Shown piece by piece: positions 45,228 through 55,700 of a stretch of 64,000 nucleotides of DNA. Below the pieces are notes generated by a model. The model was not told the origin of the DNA. It searched no databases and saw nothing but the letters and a program-made list of their open reading frames with translations. The first letter of the stretch is position 1; each line of letters opens with the position of its first letter. The position numbers and the translations under genes were made by a program. The DNA is from Biomphalaria glabrata (lineage: Eukaryota; Mollusca; Gastropoda; Planorbidae): contig NC_074723.1 of assembly GCF_947242115.1 (NCBI RefSeq), positions 31,566,043 to 31,630,042 on the forward strand. The letters are read 5' to 3'.

Positions 45228-45814
45228 GCTTGGTCTCTACATATTCTCCTTAAAGTTTATTCACATAGTCTCCCTGTATTAGAATTTTAGCTAGGCTGCC
45301 TATAACTAATCCACTTTCACTTTTGATAAATTTCGCATCGGATGGCGCACAGGAGCTCTCTGTGCTCTTACTCACAATAGAACTGGTGTTGCTTTTCCTA
45401 CAATCGTCACTTCCAGGGTGGACGCGATACCTGGCCTGGTATCGATCATATCTAATCCGATGCCATGATTTTTATAATCGATTCTGAATTTATTAGAATC
45501 GTCCGTAACCAGGCAATGCACAGTGCAGTAGGATTACTCTTGATACCTGCAAGAAACTGAAGACAATAGCTTGGTTGTTTGCTTGGACAAACTAAGTTTT
45601 TTTTTCAGCTGTGAAATAAATTTCACGTTTCGCCAGAGCAGTGTTTCTCAACCTAAGAGGGTAGAGTGACAAATTAACAAGATTGGCTGCAACTCTCGCG
45701 TTGTAGGTCATCATTTTAGGGACACACATTTAGTTGTATTTCATTTAGTCGTTATATATTTAATTTGAAATGCATACACATGAAGAATATATTATTACAC
45801 ATGTTTACAAATTA

Positions 45815-46052
45815 AGAAGTCCCGGTTTCTAAGACATAAAGACTGGGATTTTTTAATTTCAGGATTTTTAGGGTGCCTCTGAGTCCACGCAGCTGTAATG
45901 GAAAACTGACATAAGTTAGGTTAAAGTAAAGGTGGTTGGTCGTTATGCTGGCCGCATGACACCCTTGTTAACCGTGGGCCACAGAAACAGATGATCTTTA
46001 CATCATTTGCCTTATAGATCGCAAGGTCTGAAAGAGGCACTTTAAAATTGTT
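45815..46052 (+). repeat. tRNA-derived SINE copy (main family), head degraded
   Basis: Body blocks CCTCTGAGTCCACGCAGC, GGTGGTTGGTCGTTATGCTGGC and GTTAACCGTGGGCCACAG are in order; the head is shortened to AGTCCCGGTTTCTAAG. A lone hAT-type start, CAGTGTTTCTCAACC, stands just upstream at 45651. Confidence 0.8.
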
Positions 46053-46605
46053 TTTCTTCATGGAAGTATGACCATTTTTTTGTTCACGAATATCTTACGT
46101 AACACGCTCGAATCAAAATGTTTTATTGAACAAAGGAATAGTTTCGCTTGGGTTTCCCAACCCCCAAGCCCCGACAAAAAAAAAAAATACCCCGCTACAA
46201 GACGCTTCTTTTAAAACAAAGATAATCACGCCGTTCATGACCAGACTTAAGTATGCTCCATAACTGTATTTCTCTCGCTTTAGTATTGACCGATATGTCT
46301 GCGGCCATATTACCTATGCGCTCTTCTTTTTTTTTTACCTTGGAACAAAGTGTTTGTTGTAGGCGCCAGTAGAATGCATGCATGTAGCTCACAATGCAGG
46401 AAATCGCTTGGAACGCGAGCGTTTTGTTGTTGTTGTTTTTATTTGTTTACAGAAGGTAAAGGTGAGAAACGCAGTTATAAAGGATATGATTGTGACTATA
46501 GAATTGCCTCTTTCTGTGCTTTGTCCGAGTTTGAAGGCGTGAATATAAAGCTTTTATTCCATTGTCTTCTAAGCTATTTTTACACTACCATAAGCAATCA
46601 TTAAG
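46053..46605. other. Intergenic, no gene recognised
   Basis: An 84-codon frame at 46350-46604 has no domain and sits between repeats. Nothing else is supported. Confidence 0.45.
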
Positions 46606-46607
46606 TT

Positions 46608-46900
46608 GAGTTGGCCTGACTTACTTAGACTTCCGTCCTCCCGCGCCGTTCTGCGCTTTTGGCGACAAGCTGTCTCCACAAAGATCTGTCACTGGCAATG
46701 TATGAAGCCTCCTCCCACCTGGTGCCCACTGTTCTGAGGTCCTCCATGAAAGTGTAGCGCCAAGTTATACGAGGACGTCCCAGTTTGCGCTTTCCTCGTA
46801 TTGGCCTCCATGTCATCACAACTCATGGTATGCGTAGTTCATTTTGTCGGAGAACATGTCCCGCAAACCTCACTCGGCGCTCTGTCACAACCTAGTGTTC
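46608..46900 (-). mobile_element. LINE C-terminal tail
   Basis: Minus strand: RGKRKLGRPRITWRYTFMED and then a TRWEEASYIASDRSLWRQ-like segment, a basic GRPRITW tail followed by the W..L.A..R..WR pattern seen at the end of many LINE proteins, then ACTAAGTAAG-like 3' end. The same tail is at 51017-51258. Confidence 0.7.
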
Positions 46901-47420
46901 TAAATTATTCTAAATGTTAAAGACCATAAATAAATACATATTTTTAGATACTTATCAGAGCCAAAAATTTTGAGCGTAAGCTGCAATACACAGAATACAG
47001 TAAGGGGTCATTTACAGAACTCCCCTAGTCCCCCCCCCCTTTTCCAATAAACTGAAATTAATGCCCATCAAGGCCCCCGCAATAATGCATTATTCGGGCT
47101 TGTGCTTTTGTATGTATTAAGTTTGTCTTTATTACATTAGCAAAGTGTAGGCCTATATAGGACCATATAACCTAACAAATTAGTCGTATTCTCCACATCC
47201 AACTATTTCTTTCTAAGCATGATGTGACACGTTCTATGAAATCAAATTCCTGTCTACCTGCCGCTGCCTAATAGAATAATAAAAAAAAAAGTTTGGTGTT
47301 GGCCAGGGTTCATTGTGCATAATTAGATTTTTAATTTATGCGAATCTGCTCAGTTGATGTTCCTTTAACAACTTTAATGCTACAAGAGAGATTATTCGGA
47401 GTTGGTTATCTTTCTACTAG
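46901..47420. other. Intergenic, nothing recognised
   Basis: AT-rich with a C run near 47029-47039 and no supported gene. Confidence 0.45.
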
Positions 47421-47583
47421 TGCAGTGATGCCCAAACCATGGCCAGCGGGCCATATCCTATCCATGTCGCAATGTTATCTAGCCCTTCGAAACATCGGCT
47501 TACATTGCAGAGTTGGTGTGGCCCGTGACATGTATGTTGCAAAGGAATATGGCCCATATACCGAAAATGTTAGGAACCACTGC
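47421..47583. mobile_element. hAT-like MITE, ~160 bp
   Basis: Starts CAGTGATGCCCAAACCATGG and ends TAGGAACCACTG; internal paired GGCCAGCGGGCCATA and GGCCCATATACC motifs. Flanking 8-mers do not match, so the borders or the class may be off. Confidence 0.4.
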
Positions 47584-48713
47584 TGATTCCCAGTCCAGTC
47601 ATTTTCCTTGTATTTGTTTTACCCAGGTCCCATTATCTCTCTCTTTCGCACTTCCGAATGAGCCGAAGCTTTAGAAAAAGATTGAGCCACAAACCTATCA
47701 AATATCTTTTATTTGTGAAAATTATAATATTAGGGACATATCATCAAATGTCATGTGATCACACTAAAAAAAACAACTACGTCACGTAATACACCAATTC
47801 CATATGGTACAAGAGAACGTAACTCATGCTGTCATAATTTACGTGAAAGTTTGCAGCATCAACAAACGTACTATCGAAGTTAATAACCCGTCTCTCCGTG
47901 GGCTTGAAAATGAGGTTAGTATGGTTTATAGAGTCACCTAATACGATCCAATTATTTAGAGTGCCTGTATACAAAATAATAGCGACCTACAAAACTAAAA
48001 AAACAACAACACTGGTTAGTACATTACATAAAATAATTTACATTATTTGGTCCTGCAGATACAAATTTGACTGCAGATAAAAATTGATTCGTAGATATTA
48101 TTTTCCTGTACTTTTAGCATTTAAGTTTGTTGCCCTTGTTTCTAAATTTGAGTGAACTAAGCGCTATTTTATATCAGTGTTATCCAACAGTTTTCGTCAT
48201 AAAGAGAATATATCAATGTTATCCTGCCGTTTTCGGGTTAAAGAAAAAAAGTCACGTGACACGTCCAATGGAGCTTAACTTCTGCGGCTTCGTTGTGCAC
48301 TGTCGGTAGAAAATTAAAGTGATTGAATAGCACTGAGTCATGGGCCGAATATGGCCCGCGGACAGTAGTTTGTGTCTCCCTGTTTTAAACGTTTGATAGT
48401 ATTAGTATGAACAATATTGTTGTTGTTTTTTAAATCAATAAACTAAATAAACATACGGCGTTTTCCAACCTCTTTCGTCTGAGAAAGGGAAGGGGGAAGC
48501 TATTAAGTTCTGAGACATGCTGATATCTTGCAAAATGGTCAGTAGTTTGTTGGGCCCAGATTGTACCTCGTCTGGAGCCAGATGTGACCCGTAAGTCGGA
48601 CGTTGTGTATTGTGTATTGATTGCTTGACCAGCGGTTAACGATGGTACTATAAGGCTAGCAGAACGACCAACTTCCTCTAGTTTTTTCCAGCAGAATCTA
48701 GGTACCCATTTAA
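47584..48713. other. Intergenic with hAT and SINE crumbs
   Basis: Short GGGCCGAATATGGCCCGCGG-type hAT debris lies near 48342-48362 and a GAGCCAGATGTGACCCG piece near 48578. A decayed main-SINE body fragment (AGAACGACCAACTTCC, AGGTACCCATTT) lies at 48660-48713. No gene is seen. Confidence 0.4.
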
Positions 48714-49075
48714 ATAAGATAAGATAATTTTATTGATCCAATCAAATGGAAATTCAGTTCGACTACAATTGACAACCTTAGCGTAACTAGTTTACAAAAA
48801 AAAACAATATGGATGAAAAATTCGAACAACATTCACACATGAAACACATACACATTCACAACCAGCGCTTTATGAGTTTGACTTCTATGTACTTCTCGAT
48901 GACGACGGATGATCTAATTGATCTTGTAACACTCTGACCGATAGTGGGATAAAGGAGTTTTTAAATCTTTCTGTTCTAGTCCTAAACACCTCGTCTTAAT
49001 GGAAAGGAAAAATCTAGTGAACTCTTATATTTTGTCTAGCCCTCAAGTTGTGAATAAAAATCCTCAGGAAGCAAA
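48714..49075. repeat. Dispersed repeat beginning with a TAAGATAAGA tail
   Basis: AATAAGATAAGATAATTTTA followed by GATCCAATCAAATGGAAATT looks like the 3' end of a LINE in minus orientation. The remainder has no readable protein, so the class is a guess. Confidence 0.3.
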
Positions 49076-49249
49076 AAGGAGTTAAATTAATAATAAGAAT
49101 AAAAAAAAAACACCAGTAGTATGACAATAATGATCTCAGCTAACAGGCTGCATTGTGTGCCGGTTAGAATACTTTTTATGTATTTTTACTTATCTTTTTT
49201 AATGAGCCGGAAGTCATAAAGGAAAAAAAAGAAAAGTTTAGGCGTCTGC

Positions 49250-49460
49250 TTGCAGTTTGCTCGCTTCCCTCTAAAACCTAGACGCCATACATTTTCAAAC
49301 TCAGCGCGCTAGACAGGGCGAGCACAAGGTCAACTCCTCTCCTCACCCCAGCTCCAGACACTTCACGTTTTCGCGTCAGACTGGGCGATATAGACACAAG
49401 GAGGACAGAAGAAGTTATCAAACAAAAGGGCTGCTTGTCTCGGTAACGGATTAGTTGAAA
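49250..49460. other. GC-richer unique block, possible upstream promoter/exon
   Basis: A ~200-bp block with several CpGs (CAGCGCGCTAGACAGGGCG, TTTTCGCGTCAG) in otherwise AT-rich DNA, without repeat ends. It could be a promoter or a non-coding first exon of the downstream signal-peptide gene. There is no direct proof. Confidence 0.25.
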
Positions 49461-50294
49461 CGTAGAAGTTTACAGTAATGTAGAATCTTGACTACTATAA
49501 ATAACCCCTGTCACGTGAGAGCTGTGAAAGATAAAAAAAAAAATAATGTAGGTCAAAGTAATTAAATGGTTTCACATATTTTAAAGTATACAATTAAACT
49601 CAAACGTTGTCACTTATCAGTGCTATTGATAGGTCTAGTCATGTTTCGCATGTTGTATGGACAAGGAACTAATTAGAATTACAAATGGATGTAGTGTTTC
49701 GGAGAGTTATCGGTGCTGAAGGCGAACAACACAATATTTACAGTAACAAGGGAGATTACTTGTTAAGCTCGGTAGAGCATTGAAAGTGTTTTTGATTGCA
49801 TATCTAATGAAGAAGTGGATTCACGCAAAGATGAATCTTGTAAACATTTCCTGGTGCTAGAAGCACTAAATCTATATCAAAAGATCCATGAAATAAACAG
49901 ATCTTTTTTTTTTATTCGTGCCAGATGGATCTCACAAATGTAAGTATTTTATTAATTATTTTTATTTTAATAATTTATTATTATTATGTGATCGTAGGCG
50001 ATGATACTTCAAATTAACATTTGGTAAAAGTAAAGGGGGCTAGACTAGGAGTCTATAGTCGACTGAAAAAGTCGAACCTATCCGTCATACCTGTATTGCA
50101 GACCTGTGAGGTTCACCTTAGAGTTTTCATTTTTATCAATTAAAATCAGATGTATTTTTTATTTAATTGTCTATGTGTTTGTTCAGATGGTAATTTAACA
50201 GAGGTGTGTGTCCTGATCTTAGTTGCGGGCTTGACCTCTTTAGGGGCACCTGCATTTTGCGTAATATTTAATGTAAAGTAAATTTTCGAACACT
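49461..50294. other. AT-rich, nothing firm
   Basis: A good donor-like CACAAAT|GTAAGTAT at 49939/49940 follows a T-rich tract ending GTGCCAG. Otherwise no gene or repeat was recognised. Confidence 0.35.
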
Positions 50295-50375
50295 CTTTTG
50301 GGAGCCACCCTGAGGCGGGGGGCCGGGGGGATTTTCAAATTCTCCCCCCCCTCCCCAGTCCTAGATACGCCACTG
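50295..50375. mobile_element. hAT right-end fragment
   Basis: Ends CCTAGATACGCCACTG and contains GGCCGGGGGGATTTTCAAAT, as in the 96-bp element at 45132. The left end is not found. Confidence 0.4.
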
Positions 50376-50754
50376 CACTCAGGTTTCAGTACATAAAGAG
50401 ATAATAGAGATTTTCACCATAAACTAAGCATAGTCAAGGAAGCTAAATTAAACTTCTCTGTTGCCAACTCAAACAAACTGAAGCGCTTTAAAATTTGTTT
50501 CTGAAGTTAAAAAAAAATACAAGCCAGATATACCACGTGACTTTTGAAAAACGTTTTAAAAAAAAGCTTTACAACATTTTTTTTTCTTTTTTTTTTTTTT
50601 TTGCCCACCGGATACACCAATATATATTGCTATTTATAGTTTTTACCGCCATGTATGACAATCTTCACTATTACTTAGAGATGTCTTACACATTGCACGT
50701 GGTGTGCAGACGATATCAGATATAAAGTATTGTCTATGAATTTTCATTTCCATA

Positions 50755-51475
50755 TATAGATAGAGGGACTTCTTATGGTCCGGCAGTTACGCTGGACAGG
50801 GCACGTATTGGAAACGAACGTATGCCAAAGGCAATCTTTTTTTGGTGAGCTAAAAGGTGGTGGACGTAACAGAGGCACCCCACGGAAACGCTTTAAAAAT
50901 CAGACTAGGCGCCAACTTGCCTTAGCTGACATAGAAGAGAGCACCTGGTTGCATGCGGCCTCAGCATGAGACAGCTGGAGGTCACTCACAAAGGCTGCGG
51001 GATACATATTTGAGACTTACTTAGACTTAGGTCCTCCCGCGCCGTTCGGCGCATTGGGCGGCAAGCTGTCTCCATAATGATCTGTCACTGGCAATGTCTG
51101 GAGCCTCCTCCCATCTGGTGTCCACTGTTCTGAGGTCCTCCATGAAGGTGTGTCGCCAGGTAATACGAGGACGTCCCTGTTTGCGCTTTCCTCGTTTTGG
51201 CTTCCAGGTTATCGCAACTCTTGGTGTGCGTAATTCATTTTGACGTAGAACATGTCCCACATATTTGAGACCACAAGAAAATCCGCTGCCGAATACAGAC
51301 GCAGACGGCGAAAAGAAAATATAAATCGATTACCTGCGGACAATGGTTATGCTTGCCCTGGATGTGGCAAAATATGTAGGTTACAGCTGGAGCTGCGCAG
51401 CCACGGGAATTACTGCATTCCTCACTTTATCTTCGGACTCGAAGACAAGCCTTATTATTGTTGTTGTTGAACGGA
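50755..51475 (+). mobile_element. LINE C-terminal tail interrupted by another LINE
   Basis: Plus strand: QLRWTGHVLET, an RGTPRKRFKNQTRRQLALAD segment and IEESTWLHAASA up to the insertion. After it come FETTRKSAAEYRRRRRKEN, LPADNGYACPGCGKICRLQL and a terminal RSHGNYC (zinc-knuckle-like C..C...H...C). The protein tail picks up after 51258 where it left off, apart from the 13-bp duplication. At least one stop codon makes it dead. Confidence 0.85.
51017..51258 (-). mobile_element. 5'-truncated LINE copy, 242 bp, nested
   Basis: Flanked by identical ACATATTTGAGAC (51004-51016 and 51259-51271), a 13-bp target duplication. Minus-strand frame: TWKPKRGKRKQGRPRITWRH and DRSLWRQLAAQCAERRG, the same tail as at 46608-46900, with 3' end CTAAGTCTAAGTAA. 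This is a textbook target-primed 5'-truncated insertion. Confidence 0.9.
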
Positions 51476-51671
51476 AGTTGTGGACTATTTTATTTAAGAA
51501 GAATATAGACTGCTGTCTACTAGATTCTACATGTATTTATTTTAAATTATGGAATCTTATCTTATCATATATAATACAGACGTTACTTAAAAAATTGGAG
51601 GTTTTACTCTTTTTACCTTTTTTTTAAGTAAAATGTTTATAAAATAGACATAGATCTAGTTTTCTAGACAT

Positions 51672-51842
51672 GCGGTCAGCAGAGTCTGCCTTAGCAGTGT
51701 GCGGGGCCCTGGGCGAGTTTCGGGGCCACGAATATTTGTATTGATGGTCTGGCTGTAAACAAATATTCTCTTTATCGCGGCCTCCCCCCTCGATGCGCGG
51801 GCCTGGGGCGGTTGCCCCACTCGCCACCCGCTAAGGCCGCCT
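51672..51842. mobile_element. GC-rich MITE remnant
   Basis: The left part GTCTGCCTTAGCAGTG..GGGCGAGT and the right part ACTCGCCACCCGCTAAGGCC are inverted over about 30 bp, enclosing ~100 bp. hAT-like by style; the target duplication is not clear. Confidence 0.45.
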
Positions 51843-51849
51843 AGATAGA

Positions 51850-52460
51850 GACGTAATATTTATAACGAATGTTGATTAGAGTAAAACCTTTAGTAAAAGT
51901 CACTAAATTTAGAGACGTTTTAAGACAGAAGACTAAAAAGTAAAGTAGCAATACGCAATAAACACTGAGTCATAACTTATAAATACAAAATAATACAACC
52001 CAACAAAATACCCCCCCCCCCCCCCCAAAAATACTCAAAGATAAAGACACATTTCTTATTCCATATTCTAGAACAAAGCCTTACGAGTGCTCCTTCTCCT
52101 GAATCAGCCAGGAAAACCAAAGACTTAGTAGAGCTTAGAGCTTGGAACGGGTTGCCTGAATCAGCCAGGAAAACCAAAGACTAAGTAGAGCTTAGAGCAT
52201 CTAACGGGTTGCCTGAATCAGCCAGGAAAACCAAAGACTTAGTAGAGCTTAGAGCATGGAAAGGGTGGCTAAAATCAGCCAGGAAAACCAAAGACTTAGT
52301 AGAGTTTAGAGTTTAGAGCATGGAAAGGGTTGCCTAAATCAGCCAGGAAAACCAAAGACTTAGTAGAGTTTAGGTCTCTATTTAACATGCGTGGTTAAAT
52401 TAGCTCATGGATACGCGTAAGACGTAATTATCTTATTAATGAACGTCTGTAATTTATAAG
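51850..52460 (+). mobile_element. LINE 3' end with internal 57-bp expansion
   Basis: A plus-strand, degraded copy of the family at 42618-43016: AAAGATAAAGACAC, CTTACGAGTGCTCCTTCTCC, then WNGLPESARKTKDLVEL-type coding repeated, and an end like ACGCGTAAGACGTAATTATC. A C run at 52012-52026 interrupts it. Confidence 0.75.
52101..52380 (+). repeat. 57-bp tandem repeat (5 copies) inside a LINE coding tail
   Basis: Units start at 52101, 52158, 52215, 52272 and 52336 with GAATCAGCCAGGAAAACC or AAATCAGCC; the fourth unit carries 7 extra bases. Each unit is 19 codons: ESARKTKDLVELRAWNGLP. Confidence 0.95.
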
Positions 52461-52737
52461 TTACATGTTTCTTGAAATGTTAAATAATAATCTTTATATA
52501 TATAGCAGACAGAAGGAAAAACCACTTAACTTTGTTTTTATATATTTCTATATTTACAGAACAATATTTGAACACACCTAAATTTGTGGAACTAGAAGAC
52601 AGAGCGACCCTTGTCAACTGCGCCACAGACTAGGGTGCTCACTTGACGGAACGAGCAACGAAAGGGGCGCGGCACTGTGAGATTGAATTTCGTTATTCAG
52701 ATGTAATCTTGGTGGAGATCTCAAGGGCGTATCAACA

Positions 52738-52797
52738 ATGATGCTCCTCTGCGGTCCCGTTCTCTTGCTTCTTGGAGCTACGCTCTTGTCTCTCTGC
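52738..52797 (+). CDS. Signal-peptide exon
   Basis: Twenty codons with adjacent ATGs at 52738 and 52741; A at -3 favours the first. The hydrophobic core GPVLLLLGATLLSL and a small-residue/cysteine end match a cleavable signal. It ends exactly at C|GTGAGT in phase 0, as exon 2 requires. Confidence 0.65.
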
Positions 52798-55700
52798 GTG
52801 AGTACTTTAAATGTGCTTAAGGCGGCCATAGAGGGATGGTCATGGGGGAGGGCGGGAGTCGTTCAAATATTTTTGGCCCAAATATGACACTTGTCCCGGG
52901 CCTCGCGCACTTCTAAGGCCTCCTCTGACCAACACCGATTGTCATAGAAGGCCTAAACACTGACTTTTAAGCTGTGGGCATTGAAGACCTATAACGTGTT
53001 GCACGCCACATGTCGGTGAGACCATGGTCAGTTTTGAGGCCTTCTGCTCACGCTCTGACCGATCATGACTTTCACATTCACAAATAGATTGTGGAAGGAA
53101 GTTAAGAGGATCTGAAAAAACCCTCCCAGTACACATAAACCCAAGCCCATCCTATCGCACGCTCAGTGCCGAATTTTAGTAAAGTCAAGATTTGAGCTTT
53201 CTTTTCAATGTTCATTATAATGCCTGTCATATTTCTGAAGAAAAAAAAAAGAGTACTTGTCAATTTAATCTCATTTCTCTTTTTTTCTTATGTATATAAT
53301 AATGTGTAGATTTTGTAAAAATGAAATATTATTGAAAAATTGAAATTAGTTGGCCCCCACTCCCCTTTTTTTGTTTGGAAAGCCTGAAACCTTGGATTGA
53401 GGGCTCAGTCTTGCACTGTTATAAATCCGGCCCTGTTCAAGACACAGTGTGTGCGATTGACCGGAGGCGGACGCAATAAAGCAGCTTTATTTATACAAGT
53501 TTATTTTCCCTTTTCCGATTTGTTCCCCTTGTTGTTGTAAGTCATGCGAAAAATGACCAGCTCCACTACCACCAAAGCGAAAGCCACCTTAACCTGTAAT
53601 ATTTGTGGACGCGAGTGTCTCTCCGAGGTAGGGCTCCACAGCCACATGAAAAAGTGTTCGAAATGAACTATAGTCACTCTACGACCGAAGGAGGCCAACT
53701 CCTCTGCATACTGTCAGTGTCTGTCACCATCTATTTTGTTTGCTTCAAGAACATTTTGCTTAAATAGAAAGCTTTCTGTTTCAATTAAATTAATCTTTAT
53801 TAGATTTACGTAAAAATGTAAGCAAAATTTAGATAATCTATCAATAAACTGAAAGCAACTTTATATTTAATAAACAACTTAGTTTTTGACTTATCGGTAC
53901 ACTACGCCAAGTTTTGGTTGTTGTTTTTTTTAAATAAATTTACATTTATTTATTTTTTACTATCCAACTAGGAGTTTTCCCCGTGTGACCAACGAGCTAG
54001 TAATTCTTTTCTCAGCGATATACATCAACATGTTAAATTTCTAAAAAAAATTCATTAGAACCATTTTTGAAACCAACTGTCCATGTTCCTGGATTCAGGT
54101 TTCTGCAGGTTCCACGAAGATCTAACCTGAATAGAGGGACTGTAATAAAGGGAGCAATTTTAATTGTTCAAAAACAAAATCAAGCTGCAGTCTTATTATT
54201 TATTGTACTAGCAACTGAAGTTGTTTGTGGTTGCTATAAAAAGACTAGTTGGAGTTTTCGTGGACATCCCAAAGATCTCCTCTCCAGTGCTGTGAACTCC
54301 TCCCTCGCACACACGCACATACACACACATACACATACACTGAGCCGAAAGGCTCAACAAATGATGCTAAATTATTTCCTCAAACATCCTCCCCCCCCCC
54401 ACACACACACACACACGCCCTCATAACAGGTGAAATCTGTTAGTCCTTAAGAGAAAGGTAAGGTATACTGCGGGGGGGGGGGGAGATGCGTGAAGCCAGG
54501 ACTAGGTCTAAAACAGTGTTTCTCAAACTGTTGGACTCAGCCCCCCCCCCTCCCCCACCCAGGGAAATAGCTAAGGCGGTCTTTTACTTTTTGAGGACAA
54601 CATCAAATCTGTTTTGGCATTGTAGTTTTAATTAGGAGAAGACATTTCAAAATGTCTCCGGGGGATATTTCAGCTTCCGTCACCTCAGCGTGGCGCCTCC
54701 GTGGAAACGTCCGCCCGGGAAAGTGGATAGGCTAAGTATGGTAGCAAACATAGCTCTCAGTGGGCTACCACACGTATCCTCTAGCGAGGGTACATTACAC
54801 GGCGAAGGGATGGAAAAAAGGCTCGCTAAACCAGTCCGAAACCCCCATCAGCCCGTTTCCCAAAGGGGCCCATACGTGTGGTGATGGTCCCCCCACGGGT
54901 ACGATGGGACAGCATAGGCATAAGGATGGCCCCCACGTGGGGCTTGAGCTTCCGGCCACACATGAAAGGAGGAATTGATGCAGGGGCTCGGAAGAACGTG
55001 CAACATGCCAAGACGGGTGTGAATAAATGATCACTTAGTCGACGGGGGCCTCCTGACAGAGAGATCGGTGAAGAGTCAATTTCTCATCCTGGCCACGAGA
55101 TAAAAGCTTTTCTCGGGTCACATGGTTTATAAAAGGGGCGTGCTTGCCTCGAACCATTTGGACATCTGAATCAAAATGTCTCCGCCAATGCGAGGCTGCA
55201 CCGTCCTTCTTACGTCACAACGGTAACTTACCTTTAACGTCTTTTGCGTGATATCGAAACAGCAGGCCTGCTGTAAGACGTCTTTCTGAAGGACAATCTT
55301 TCGATGATGACGCCCAGTATCGGCCCATCTCACCTTTTTTTCCCCTTTGATTAACTCTTTCTCTCCGTAATTATTTGTCCACGTTTTGGAAGGACTTCTT
55401 CATTTTGCTCATTACTTTTTCACTACCTTGTTAGCTTTGTTGTTTGTTATCAGAAAATATATTTTGGTATAGAATTAAAGGGAAATGCATGCTCTTTTTA
55501 TATAGTTCAAAGTAAAGTTTAAAAAATTAAACATTAATTTAATTTAATGAGGTCAAAATCAACGATTGTATCGTCGATTAGGAGAGAAAGAGTTAATTCT
55601 ATTTGCTCCTTTCTTACTCGGTGAAATATTGTGTTAAAGACGCCATGAGAATGGATTCTTGAATGGTATAATGCAGGTAAACACAGGCAAAAAAAAAAAA

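Noticed and set aside
46350-46604. 84-codon frame with a cysteine cluster
   Set aside because: No splice context, no similarity I recognise, and poly-T/GTT repeats generate part of it.
49900-49960. Possible 15-nt microexon ATGGATCTCACAAAT between a T-rich acceptor and a strong donor
   Set aside because: If joined to 52560 the frame meets a stop within a few codons; it could at most be untranslated. Too little evidence for a coding exon.
51252-51470. C2H2-like finger protein (CPGCGKICRLQLELRSHGNYC region, 72 codons)
   Set aside because: It continues the LINE tail from upstream of the nested insertion; it is a transposon remnant, not a host gene.
53540-53670. Small finger gene (CNICGREC...H...C)
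   Set aside because: The pattern is the usual end of LINE polyproteins, and the frame lacks a credible promoter or exon context.
54690-55034. Frames of 60-79 codons in the GC-rich core of the hAT
   Set aside because: They overlap on both strands, have no domain, and lie wholly within the element.
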